64,000 nucleotides of DNA, taken from Apostichopus japonicus (taxonomy: Eukaryota; Echinodermata; Holothuroidea; Aspidochirotida; Stichopodidae). The number at the start of each line of letters is the position of its first letter. Positions within the stretch are counted from its first letter, which is position 1. The stretch is from NCBI RefSeq assembly GCF_037975245.1, contig NC_092574.1:3195001-3259000 (forward strand), written 5' to 3'. The notes under the pieces are model-generated. The model was not told the DNA's origin, searched no databases, and was given only the letters and a program-made list of their open reading frames with translations. Below are positions 1-12,466 of the stretch, in pieces. A program made the position numbers and the translations under genes.

Positions 1-1755
1 TTCCATTTATCGGCAACGCACATTCGATTTATAGGTACCGCACATTCGATTGATCGGTACCGCACATTCGATTGATCGGTACCGCACATTCTATTTATCG
101 GTACCACACATTCGATTTATCCTCACCGCAAATTCGCTTTATCGGCACCGCACATTCGATTGATCGTTACCGCACATTCGATTCATCGGTACCGCACATT
201 CGATTTATCGGCAACGCACATTCGATTAATCGGTACCGCACATTCGATTGATCGGTACCGCACATTCGATTGATCGGTACCGCACATTCGATTTATCGGT
301 ACCACACATTCGATTCAAAGGTACCGCACATTCGATTGATCGGTACCGCACATTCGATTGTTCGGTACCGCACAATCGATTTATCGGTTCCGCACTTTCG
401 ATTTATCGGTACCGCACATTCGATTTATCGGTACCGCAAATTCGATTGATCGGTACCGCATATTCGATTGTTCGGTACCGCACAATCGATTGATCGGCAC
501 CGCACATTCGATTGATCGGTACCGCACATTAGATTTATCGGCAACGCACATTCGATTAATCGGTACCGCACATTCGATTGATCGGTACCGCACATTCGAT
601 TGTTCGGTACCGCACATTCGAATTATCGGCAACGCACATTCGATTGATCGGTACCGCACATTCGATTGATCGATACCGCACATTCTGTTTATCGGTACCG
701 CACATTCGATTTATCGGTACCGCACATTCGATTGATCGGTACCGCACATTCGATTTATCGGTACCGCACATTCGATTTATCGGTACCGCACATTCGATTG
801 ATCGGTACCGCACATTCGATTGATCGGTACCGCACATTCGATTTATCGGCAACGCACATTCGATTTATAGGTACCGCACATTCGATTGATCGATAAGGCA
901 CATTCGATTTATCGGTACCGCACATACGATTTATCGGTACCGCACATTCGATTGATCGGAACCGCACATTCGATTGATCGGTACCGCACATTCGATTGAT
1001 CGGTACCGCACATTCCATTTATCGGTACCACAAATTCGATTAGTCCTCAAAGCAAATTCGCTTTATCGGCACCGCACATTCGATTGATCGGTACCGCACA
1101 TTCGATTTTTCGGTACCGCACATTCGATTTATCGGCAACGCACATTCGATTAATCGGTACCGCACATTCGATTGATCGGTACCGCACATTCGATTGATCG
1201 GTACCGCACATTCGATTTATCGGTACCACACATTCGATTTATGGATACCGCACATTCGATTGATCGGTACCGCACATTCGATTGTACGGTACCGCACAAT
1301 CGATTTATCGGTTCCGCACTTTCGATTTATCGGCACCGCACATTCGATTGATCGATAAGGCACATTCGATTGATCGGTACCGCACATTCGACTGTTCGGT
1401 ACCGCACAATCGATTGATCGGTACCGCACATTCGATTGATCCTCACCGCACATTCGATTGATCGGCAACGCACATTCGATTGATCGGTACCGCTCATTCG
1501 ATTGATCGATACCTCACATTCTGTTTATCGGTACCGCACTTTCTATTTATCGGCACCGCACATTCCATTTATCGGTACCACACTTTCGATTTATCGGTAC
1601 CGCACATTCGATTTATCGGAACCGCACATTCGATTGATAGGTACCGCACATTCGATTGATCGGTACCGCACACTCGATTGATCGGCACCGCACATTCGAT
1701 TGATCGGTACCGCACATTCGATTGATCCTCACCGCACATTCGATTTATCGGTACC
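1..1755 (+). repeat. L-type block, copy 1 (cut by window start)
   Basis: The variant string matches 7416-9104 at an offset of 7,415 bp (337 monomers plus the net +1 from the odd monomers at 2498 and 6086). It matches a third copy from about 12938 at an offset near 12,937. Copies 1 and 2 share the private variant CTCAAAGC (at about 1047 and 8462) where copy 3 has CTCACCGC, so copies 1 and 2 are the closer pair here. Copy 2 lacks three monomers found at about 1605-1670 in this copy. The block already matches at base 1, so it extends left of the window. Confidence 0.9.
56..77 (+). repeat. Reference copy of the 22-bp monomer
   Basis: An exact consensus monomer, useful as a type copy. It holds the 6-bp palindrome GGTACC. 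With its left neighbour this becomes the 8-bp palindrome CGGTACCG. It also holds TCGA (bases 13-16) and, where base 19 is G, GATC (bases 19-22). KpnI/Acc65I, RsaI, TaqI and MboI-type sites therefore recur at 22-bp spacing. Confidence 0.97.
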
Positions 1756-1756
1756 G

Positions 1757-3144
1757 CACATTCGATTGATCGGAACCGCACATTCGATTGATCTGTACCG
1801 CACATTCGATTGATCGGTACCGCACATTCCATTTATCGGCAACCCACATTCGATTTATAGGTACCGCACATTCGATTGATCGGTACCGCACATTCGATTG
1901 ATCGGTACCGCACATTCTATTTATCGGTACCACACATTCGATTGATCCTCACCGCAAATTAGCTTTTTCGGCACCGCACATTCGATTGATCGTTACCGCA
2001 CATTCGATTCATCGGTACCGCACATTCGATTTATCGGCAACGCACATTCGATTAATCGGTACCGCACATTCGATTGATCGGTACCGCACATTCGATTGAT
2101 CGGTACCGCACATTCGATTTATCGGTACCACACATTCGATTGATCGGTACCGCACATTCGATTGTTCGGTACCGCACAATCGATTTATCGGTTCCGCACT
2201 TTCGATTTATCGGTACCGCACATTCGATTTATCGGTACCGCACATTCGATTGATCGGTACCGCATATTCGATTGTTCGGTACCGCACAATCGATTGATCG
2301 GCACCGCACATTCGATTGATCGGTACCGCACATTCGATTTATCGGCAACGCACATTCGATTGATCGGTACCGCACATTCGATTGATCGATACCGCACATT
2401 CTGTTTATCGGTACCGCACATTCGATTTATCGGTACCGCACATTCGATTGATCGGTACCGCACATTCGATTTATCGGTACCGCACATTCGATTGATCGGT
2501 ATACCGCACATTCGATTGATCGGTACCGCACATTCGATTTATCGGCAACGCACATTCGATTTATAGGTACCGCACATTCGATTGATCGATAAGGCACATT
2601 CGATTTATCGGTACCGCACATACGATTTATCGGTACCACACATTCGATTGATCGGAACCGCTCATTCGATTGATCTGTACCGCACATTCGATTGATCGGT
2701 ACCGCACATTCCATTTATCGGCAACGCACATTCGATTTATAGGTACCGCACATTCGATTGATCGGTACCGCACATTCGATTGATCGGTACCGCACATTCT
2801 ATTTATCGGTACCACACATTCGATTGATCCTCACCGCAAATTAGCTTTATCGGCACCGCACCTTCGATTGATCGTTACCGCACATTCGATTCATCGGTAC
2901 CGCACATTCGATTTATCGGCAACGCACATTCGATTAATCGGTACCGCACATTCGATTGATCGGTACCGCACATTCGATTGATCGGTACCGCACATTCGAT
3001 TTATCGGTACCACACATTCGATTTATCGGTACCGCACATTCGATTGATCGGTACCGCACATTCGATTGTTCGGTACCGCACAATCGATTTATCGGTTCCG
3101 CACTTTCGATTTATCGGTACCGCACATTCGATTTATCGGTACCG
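1757..3144 (+). repeat. 40-monomer internal duplication
   Basis: About 1.76-2.24 kb matches about 2.64-3.14 kb. The offset is 882 bp (40 monomers plus the +2 of the 24-bp monomer), then 904 bp after one extra monomer in the second copy. Shared landmarks are GATCTGTACC, TTATAGG, GCAAATTAGC and GATTCATC in the same order. The left part, about 1741-1968, is also nearly identical to 32515-32742, including the rare variant GGCAACCCAC. Confidence 0.78.
2498..2521 (+). repeat. 24-bp monomer (+2, TA duplicated)
   Basis: The monomer opens GGTATACC instead of GGTACC, a duplication of TA. The register moves from 12 to 14. No other copy was seen in the window, so it is private to this site and probably later than the surrounding duplications. 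Confidence 0.95.
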
Positions 3145-3310
3145 CACATTCGATTGAAAGGTACCGCACATTCGATTGATCGGTACCGCACATTCCATTT
3201 ATAGGCAACGCACATTCGATTCATAGGTACCGCACATTCGATTGATCGGTACCGCACATTCGATTGATCGGTACCGCACATTAGATTTATCGGCAACGCA
3301 CATTCGATTG

Positions 3311-4410
3311 ATCGGTACCGCACATTCGATTGATCGGTACCGCACATTCGATTTATCGGTACCGCACATTCGATTTATCGGTACCGCACATTCGATTGAT
3401 CGGTACCGCACATTCGATTGATCGGTACCGCACATTCGATTTATCGGCAACGCACATTCGATTTATAGGTACCGCACATTCGATTGATCGATAAGGCACA
3501 TTCGATTTATCGGTACCGCACATACGATTTATCGGTACCGCACATTCGATTGATCGGAACCGCACATTCGATTGATCGGTACCGCACATTCGATTGATCG
3601 GTACCGCACATTCCATTTATCGGTACCACAAATTCGATTAGTCCTCACCGCAAATTCGCTTTATCGGCACCGCACATTCGATTAATCGGTACCGCACATT
3701 CGATTTATCGGTACCGCACATTCGATTTATCGGCAACGCACATTCGATTGATTGGTACCGCACATTCCATTTATCGGTACCGCACATTCTATTTATCGGT
3801 ACCACACATTCGATTGATCCTCACCGCAAATTAGCTTTATCGGCACCGCACATTCGATTGATCGTTACCGCACATTCGATTGATCGGTACCGCACATTCG
3901 ATTGATCGGCAACGCACATTCGATTAATCGGTACCGCACATTCGATTGATCGGTACCGCACATTCGATTGATCGGTACCGCACATTCGATTTATCGGTAC
4001 CACACATTCGATTTATCGGTACCGCACATTCGATTGATCGGTACCGCACATTCGATTGTTCGGTACCGCACAATCGATTTATCGGTACCGCACTTTCGAT
4101 TGATCTGTACCGCACATTCGATTTATCGGTACCGCACATTCGATTGATCGGTACCGCATATTCGATTGTTCGGTACCGCACAATCGATTGATCGGCACCG
4201 CACATTCGATTGATCGGTACCGCACATTAGATTTATCGGCAACTCACATTCGATTAATCGGTACCGCACATTCGATTGATCGGTACCGCACATTCGATTG
4301 TTCGGTACCGCACATTCGAACTATCGGCAACGCACATTCGATTGATCGGTACCGCACATTCGATTGATCGATACCGCACATTCTGTTTATCGGTACCGCA
4401 CATTCGATTT
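3311..4410 (+). repeat. 80-monomer duplication, copy 1
   Basis: Matches 5071-6169 at an offset of 1,760 bp (exactly 80 monomers), falling to 1,759 after the 1-bp loss at 6086. Differences include GGAACC versus TTAACC (about 3559/5319) and several single changes at about 3766-3900. This pair is therefore visibly older than the 4,246-bp duplication on the right. Confidence 0.88.
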
Positions 4411-4692
4411 ATCGGTACCGCACATTCGATTGATCGGTACCGCACATTCGATTTATCGGTACCGCACATTCGATTTATCGGTACCGCACATTCGATTGAT
4501 CGGTACCGCACATTCGATTGATCGGTACCGCACATTCGATTTATCGGCAACGCACATTCGATTGATCGGTACCGCACATTCGATTGATCGATACCGCACA
4601 TTCTGTTTATCGGTACCGCACATTCGATTTATCGGTAGCGCACATTCGATTGATCGGTACCGCACATTCGATTTATCGGTACCGCACATTCG
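4322..4692 (+). repeat. 10-monomer HOR (220 bp)
   Basis: The variant string repeats every 220 bp here. The unit runs GATACC, CTGTTT, then base-19 types T, G, T, T, G, G, T, a GGCAAC monomer and G. The same decamer is doubled at 6827-7288 and 12349-12810 and occurs singly at several other sites. Confidence 0.82.
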
Positions 4693-5070
4693 ATTGTTCG
4701 GTACCGCACATTCGATTGTTCGGTCCCGCACAATCGATTTATCGGTTCCGCACTCTCGATTTATCGGTACCGCACATTCGATTTATCGGCAACGCACATT
4801 CGATTTATCGGTACCGCATATTCGATTGATCGTTACCGCACAATCGATTGATCCGCACCGCACATTCGATTGATCGGTACCGCACATTAGATTTATCGGC
4901 AACGCACATTCGATTGATCGGTACCGCACATTAGATTTATCGGTACCGCACATTCGATTGTTCGGTACCGCACATTCGATTGATCGGCAACGCACATTCG
5001 ATTGATCGGTACCGCACATTCGATTGATCGATACCGCACATTCTGTTTATCGGTACCGCACATTCGATTT
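4411..5070 (+). repeat. L-type monomers linking two 80-monomer copies
   Basis: Ordinary 22-bp monomers, all in register. Landmarks are GGTAGC (about 4637), GGTCCC (about 4722), GATCCGCACC (about 4853), GGTTCC followed by CACTCTCG, and two CATTAGATT monomers. Its first part continues the decamer repeat; no long second copy of the rest was noticed. Confidence 0.7.
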
Positions 5071-6169
5071 ATCGGTACCGCACATTCGATTGATCGGTAC
5101 CGCACATTCGATTTATCGGTACCGCACATTCGATTTATCGGTACCGCACATTCGATTGATCGGTACCGCACATTCGATTGATCGGTACCGCACATTCGAT
5201 TTATCGGCAACGCACATTCGATTTATAGGTACCGCACATTCGATTGATCGATAAGGCACATTCGATTTATCGGTACCGCACATACGATTTATCGGTACCG
5301 CACATTCGATTGATCTTAACCGCACATTCGATTGATCGGTACCGCACATTCGATTGATCGGTACCGCACATTCCATTTATCGGTACCACAAATTCGATTA
5401 GTCCTCACCGCAAATTCGCTTTATCGGCACCGCACATTCGATTAATCGGTACCGCACATTCGATTTATCGGTACCGCACATTCGATTTATCGGCAACGCA
5501 CATTCGATTGATCGGTACCGCACATTCCATTGATCGGTACCGCACATTCTATTTATCGGTACCACACATTCGATTGATCCTCACCGCAAATTAGCTTTAT
5601 CGGCACCGCACATTCGATTGATCGTTACCGCACATTCGATTCATCGGTACCGCACATTCAATTTATCCGCAACGCACATTCGATTAATCGGTACCGCACA
5701 TTCGATTGATCGGTACCGCACATTCGATTGATCGGTACCGCACATTCGATTTATCGGTACCACACATTCGATTTATCGGTACCGCACATTCGATTGATCG
5801 GTACCGCACATTCGATTGTTCGGTACCGCACAATCGATTTATCGGTACCGCACTTTCGATTTATCGGTACCGCACATTCGATTTATCGGTACCGCACATT
5901 CGATTGATCGGTACCGCATATTCGATTGTTCGGTACCGCACAATCGATTGATCGGCACCGCACATTCGATTGATCGGTACCGCACATTAGATTTATCGGC
6001 AACGCACATTCGATTAATCGGTACCGCACATTCGATTGATCGGTACCGCACATTCGATTGTTCGGTACCGCACATTCGAATTATCGCAAGGCACATTCGA
6101 TTGATCGGTACCGCACATTCGATTGATCGATACCGCACATTCTGTTTATCGGTACCGCACATTCGATTT
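5071..6169 (+). repeat. 80-monomer duplication, copy 2
   Basis: Partner of 3311-4410. Private changes include CATTCAATTTATCCGC (about 5658) and the 21-bp monomer at 6086. At about 6173 this copy has GGTAGC, as in the decamer at about 4637, so its right edge passes into decamer-type sequence. Confidence 0.88.
6086..6106 (+). repeat. 21-bp monomer (-1, private)
   Basis: GGCAACGCAC has become GCAAGGCAC, a net loss of one base. The register moves from 14 to 13. The partner copy at about 4326 has the full-length form, so the loss came after the 80-monomer duplication. Confidence 0.93.
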
Positions 6170-6348
6170 ATCGGTAGCGCACATTCGATTGATCGGTACC
6201 GCACATTCGATTTATCGGTACCGCACATTCGATTTATCGGTACCGCACATTCGATTGATCGGTACCGCACATTCGATTGATCGGTACCGCACATTCGATT
6301 TATCGGCAACGCACATTCGATTGATCGGTACCGCACATTCGATTGATC

Positions 6349-6612
6349 GATACCGCACATTCTGTTTATCGGTACCACACATTCGATTTATCGGTACCGC
6401 ACATTCGATTGATCGGTACCGCACATTCGATTGTTCGGTACCGCACAATCGATTTATCGGTACCGCACTTTCGATTGATCGATACCGCACATTCTGTTTA
6501 TCGGTACCACACATTCGATTTATCGGTACCGCACATTCGATTGATCGGTACCGCACATTCGATTGTTCGGTACCGCACAATCGATTGATCGGTACCGCAC
6601 TTTCGATTTATC
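6349..6612 (+). repeat. 6-monomer tandem duplication (132 bp)
   Basis: Bases 6349-6480 and 6481-6612 carry the same variant order: GATACC, CTGTTT before GGTACCACAC, T, G, GATTGTTC, CACAATCG. The copies differ in the penultimate base-19 type. It joins the end of the 80-monomer block to the 6.7-9.1 kb block. Confidence 0.82.
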
Positions 6613-6736
6613 GGTACCGCACATTCGATTTATCGGTACCGCACATTCGATTGATCGGTACCGCATATTCGATTGTTCGGTACCGCACAATCGATTGATC
6701 GGCACCGCACATTCGATTGATCGGTACCGCACATTC

Positions 6737-9122
6737 GATTTATCGGCAACGCACATTCGATTAATCGGTACCGCACATTCGATTGATCGGTACCGCACAT
6801 TCGATTGTTCGGTACCGCACATTCGAATTATCGGCAACGCACATTCGATTGATCGGTACCGCACATTCGATTGATCGATACCGCACATTCTGTTTATCGG
6901 TACCGCACATTCGATTTATCGGTACCGCACATTCGATTGATCGGTACCGCACATTCGATTTATCGGTACCGCACATTCGATTTATCGGTACCGCACATTC
7001 GATTGATCGGTACCGCACATTCGATTGATCGGTACCGCACATTCGATTTATCGGCAACGCACATTCGATTGATCGGTACCGCACATTCGATTGATCGATA
7101 CCGCACATTCTGTTTATCGGTACCGCACATTCGATTTATCGGTAGCGCACATTCGATTGATCGGTACCGCACATTCGATTTATCGGTACCGCACATTCGA
7201 TTTATCGGTACCGCACATTCGATTGATCGGTACCGCACATTCGATTGATCGGTACCGCACATTCGATTTATCGGCAACGCACATTCGTTTTATAGGTACC
7301 GCACATTCGATTGATCGATAAGGCACATTCGATTTATCGGTACCGCACATACGATTTATCGGTACCACACATTCGATTGATCGGTACCGCACATTCGATT
7401 GATCGGTACCGCACATTCCATTTATCGGCAACGCACATTCGATTTATAGGTACCGCACATTCGATTGATCGGTACCGCACATTCGATTGATCGGTACCGC
7501 ACATTCTATTTATCGGTACCACACATTCGATTTATCCTCACCGCAAATTCGCTTTATCGGCACCGCACATTCGATTGATCGTTACCGCACATTCGATTCA
7601 TCGGTACCGCACATTCGATTTATCGGCAACGCACATTCGATTAATCGGTACCGCACATTCGATTGATCGGTACCGCACATTCGATTGATCGGTACCGCAC
7701 ATTCGATTTATCGGTACCACACATTCGATTCAAAGGTACCGCACATTCGATTGATCGGTACCGCACATTCGATTGTTCGGTACCGCACAATCGATTTATC
7801 GGTTCCGCACTTTCGATTTATCGGTACCGCACATTCGATTTATCGGTACCGCAAATTCGATTGATCGGTACCGCATATTCGATTGTTCGGTACCGCACAA
7901 TCGATTGATCGGCACCGCACATTCGATTGATCGGTACCGCACATTAGATTTATCGGCAACGCACATTCGATTAATCGGTACCGCACATTCGATTGATCGG
8001 TACCGCACATTCGATTGTTCGGTACCGCACATTCGAATTATCGGCAACGCACATTCGATTGATCGGTACCGCACATTCGATTGATCGATACCGCACATTC
8101 TGTTTATCGGTACCGCACATTCGATTTATCGGTACCGCACATTCGATTGATCGGTACCGCACATTCGATTTATCGGTACCGCACATTCGATTTATAGGTA
8201 CCGCACATTCGATTGATCGGTACCGCACATTCGATTGATCGGTACCGCACATTCGATTTATCGGCAACGCACATTCGATTTATAGGTACCGCACATTCGA
8301 TTGATCGATAAGGCACATTCGATTTATCGGTACCGCACATACGATTTATCGGTACCGCACATTCGATTGATCGGAACCGCACATTCGATTGATCGGTACC
8401 GCACATTCGATTGATCGGTACCGCACATTCCATTTATCGGTACCACAAATTCGATTAGTCCTCAAAGCAAATTCGCTTTATCGGCACCGCACATTCGATT
8501 GATCGGTACCGCACATTCGATTTTTCGGTACCGCACATTCGATTTATCGGCAACGCACATTCGATTAATCGGTACCGCACATTCGATTGATCGGTACCGC
8601 ACATTCGATTGATCGGTACCGCACATTCGATTTATCGGTACCACACATTCGATTTATGGATACCGCACATTCGATTGATCGGTACCGCACATTCGATTGT
8701 ACGGTACCGCACAATCGATTTATCGGTTCCGCACTTTCGATTTATCGGCACCGCACATTCGATTGATCGATAAGGCACATTCGATTGATCGGTACCGCAC
8801 ATTCGACTGTTCGGTACCGCACAATCGATTGATCGGTACCGCACATTCGATTGATCCTCACCGCACATTCGATTGATCGGCAACGCACATTCGATTGATC
8901 GGTACCGCTCATTCGATTGATCGATACCTCACATTCTGTTTATCGGTACCGCACTTTCTATTTATCGGCACCGCACATTCCATTTATCGGTACCACACTT
9001 TCGATTTATCGGTACCGCACATTCGATTGATCGGCACCGCACATTCGATTGATCGGTACCGCACATTCGATTGATCCTCACCGCACATTCGATTTATCGG
9101 TACCGCACATTCGATTGATCGG
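6737..9122 (+). repeat. 251-monomer-spaced L block, copy 1
   Basis: Matches about 12259-14710 at an offset of 5,522 bp (251 monomers). Within the pair the offset changes by whole monomers only: 5,544 around 7537/13081 (one extra monomer near 12.9 kb), back to 5,522 after one monomer is missing near 13.2 kb, then larger where this copy lacks three monomers near 9.03 kb. Its right part, 7416-9104, is also copy 2 of the block at the window start. Confidence 0.9.
6827..7288 (+). repeat. 10-monomer HOR (220 bp), two copies
   Basis: The 220-bp period holds for about 462 bp, with one clear difference: GGTACC at 6920 against GGTAGC at 7140. A matching doubled decamer lies 5,522 bp downstream. Confidence 0.86.
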
Positions 9123-12100
9123 TACCGCACATTCGATTGATCGGTACCGCACATTCGATTGATCGGCACCGCACATTCGATTGATCGTTACCGCACATTC
9201 GATTAATCGGTACCGCACATTCGATTTAACGGCAACGCACATTCGATTGATCGTTACCGCACATTCGATTGATCGGTACCGCACATTCGATTGATCGGCA
9301 ACCCACATTCGATTAATCGGTACCGCACATTAGATTTATCGGCAACGCACATTCGATTAATCGGTACCGCACATTCGATTGATCGGTACCGCACCATCGA
9401 TTGTTCGGTACCGCACATTCGAATTATCGGCAACGCACATTCGATTGATCGGTACCGCACATTCGATTGATCGATACCGCACATTCGATTGATCGGTACC
9501 GCACATTCGATTGATCGTCATCGCACATTCGATTGATCGTCACCGCACATTCGATTGTTCGGTAGCGCACATTCGATTGATCGGTACCGCACATTCGATT
9601 GATCGGCACCGCACATTCGATCGATCGGTACCGCACATTCGATTGATCGATACCTCACATTCTGTTTATCGGTACCGCACATTCGATTGATCGGCACCGC
9701 ATATTCCATTTATTGGTACCGCACATACGATTGATCGGTACCGCACATTCGATTTATCGGCACCGCATATTCCATTTATCGGTACCGCACATACGATTTA
9801 TCGGTACCGCACATTCGATTTATCGGCACCGCACATTCGATTGATCGATATGGCACATTCGATTGATCGGTACCGCACATTCGATTGTTCGGTACCGCAC
9901 AATCGATTGATCGGCACCGCAAATTCGATTGATCGTTACCGCACATTCGATTAAACGGTACCGTACATTAGATTTATCGGCAACGCACATTCGATTAATC
10001 GGTACCGCACATTCGATTTATCGGCAACGCACATTCGATTTATAGGTACCGCACATTCGATTGATCGATAAGGCACATTCGATTTATCGGTACCGCACAT
10101 TCGATTTATCGGTACCGCACATTCGATTGATCCTCACCGCACATTCGATTTATCGGTACCGCATATTCGATTGATCGGTACCGCAAATTCGATTGATCGG
10201 TACCGCACATTCGATTGATCGGCACCGCACATTCGATTTATCGGTACCGCACATTCGATTTATCGGTAGCGCACATTCGATTTATCGGTACCGCACATTC
10301 GATTTATCGGCAACGCACATTCGATTGATCGGTACCGCACATTCGATTGATCGATACCTCACATTCTGTTTATCCGTACCGCACTTTCTATTTATCGGTA
10401 CCGCACATTCCATTTATCGGTACCGCACATACGATTTATCGGTACCGCACATTCGATTTATCGGTACCGCACATTCGATTGATCGGTACCGCACATTCGA
10501 TTGATCGGTACCTAATATTCGATTGATCGGCACCGCACATTCGATTGATCGGTACCGCACATTCGATTGATCCTCACCGCACATTCGATTTATCGGTACC
10601 GTATATTCGATTGATCGGTACCGCACATTCGATTGATCGGTACCGCACATTCGATTGATCGGCAACGCACATTCGATTGATCGGTACCGCACATTCGATT
10701 GTTCGGTACCGCACATTCGAATTATCGGCAACGCACATTCGATTGATCGGTACCGCACATTCGATTGATCGGTACCGCATATTCGATTGTTCGGTACCGC
10801 ACAATCGATTTATCGGTTCCGCACTTTCGATTTATCGGTACCGCACATTCGATTGATCGGTACCGCATATTCGATTGTTCGGTACCGCACAATCGATTTA
10901 TCGGTTCCGCACTTTCGATTTATCGGTACCGCACATTCGATTGATCGGTACCGCACATTCGATTGATCGGTACCGCACATTCGAATTATCGGCAACGCAC
11001 ATTCGATTTATAGGTACCGCACATTCGATTGATCGATAAGGCACATTCGATTTATCGGTACCGCACATACGATTTATCGGTACCGCACATTCGATTGATC
11101 GGAACCGCACATTCGATTGATCGGTACCGCACGTTCGATTGATCGGTACCGCACATTCCATTTATCGGTACCACACATTCGATTAGTCCTCACCGCAAAT
11201 TCGCTTTATCGGCACCGCACATTCGATTGATCGGTACCGCACATTCGATTTATCGGTACCGCACATTCGATTTATCGGCAACGCACATTCGATTGATCGG
11301 TACCGCACATTCGATTGATCGGTACCGCACATTCTATTTATCGGTACCACACATTCGATTGATCCTCACCGCAAATTAGCTTTATCGGCACCGCACATTC
11401 GATTGATCGTTACCGCACATTCGATTCATCGGTACCGCACATTCGATTTATCGGCAACGCACATTCGATTAATCGGTACCGCAAATTCGATTGATCGGTA
11501 CCGCACATTCTATTGATCGGTACCGCACATTCGATTTATCGGTACCACACATTCGATTGATCGGTACCGCACATTCGATTGATCGGTACCGCACATTCTA
11601 TTGTTCGGTACCGCACAATCGATTTATCGGTTCCGCACTTTCTATTTATTGGTACCGCACATTCGATTTATCGGTACCGCACATTCGATTGATCGGTACC
11701 GCATATTCGATTGTTCGGTACCGCACAATCGATTGATCGGCACCGCACATTCGATTGATCGGTACCGCACATTAGATTTATCGGCAACGCACATTCGATT
11801 AATCGGTACCGCACATTCGATTGATCGGTACCGCACATTCGATTGTTCGGTACCGCACATTCGAATTATCGGCAACGCACATTCGATTTATCGGTACCGC
11901 ACATTCGATTGATCGGTACCGCACATTCGATTTATCGGTACCGCACATTCGATTCATCGGTACCGCACATTCGATTGATCGGTACCGCACATTCGATTGT
12001 TCGGTACCGCACAATCGATTTATCGGTTCCGCACTTTCGATTTATCGGTACCGCACATTCGATTTATCGGCAACGCACATTCGATTGATCGGTACGGCAT

Positions 12101-12466
12101 ATTCGATTGTTCGGTACCGCACAATCGATTGATCGGCACCGCACATTCGATTGATCGGTACCGCACATTAGATTTATCGGCAACGCACAATCGATTAATC
12201 GGTACCGCACATTCGATTGATCGGCAATGCACATTCGATTGATCGGTACCGCACATTAGATTTATCGGCAACGCACATTCGATTAATCGGTACCGCACAT
12301 TCGATTGATCGGTACCGCACATTCGATTGTTCGGTACCGCACATTCGAATTATCGGCAACGCACATTCGATTGATCGGTACCGCACATTCGATTGATCGA
12401 TACCGCACATTCTGTTTATCGGTACCGCACATTCGATTTATCGGTACCGCACATTCGATTGATCGG
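9029..12466 (+). repeat. R-type block, copy 1 of 4
   Basis: About 3.4 kb whose variant order recurs at 17784-21111 (offset 8,755, falling to 8,645 after a net loss of five monomers). It also recurs inside 51.09-54.42 kb and 55.49-58.66 kb. Markers are the ordered trio GTCATC, GTCACC and GATACCTCAC-CTGTTT, then GCATATTCC-TTTATTGG, GATATGGCAC, and GATTAAACGG with CCGTACATTAG. This copy has private changes such as GGTACCTAATATTCG (about 10508) and GGTAGCGCAC where the others have GGTACC (about 9563). Confidence 0.9.

Noticed and set aside
111-130. GGTACCACAC monomers as CpG methylation decay
   Set aside because: The G-to-A change sits at the same places in block copies, so most cases are inherited by duplication from a few events and do not show ongoing deamination.
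893-900. GATA-factor or BEAF-type sites (GATAAGG, CGATA)
   Set aside because: Motifs of five or six bases recur because the monomer recurs. The base before GATA is C, which does not fit the usual A/T-GATA-A/G site. There is no independent sign of regulation.
6123-6698. Longest frame (191 codons, plus strand) as a possible repeat protein gene
   Set aside because: It spans edges between repeat blocks, is overlapped by other frames of the same kind, and its length needs only that about nine monomers in every third position lack TGA. There is no distinct start or end context.
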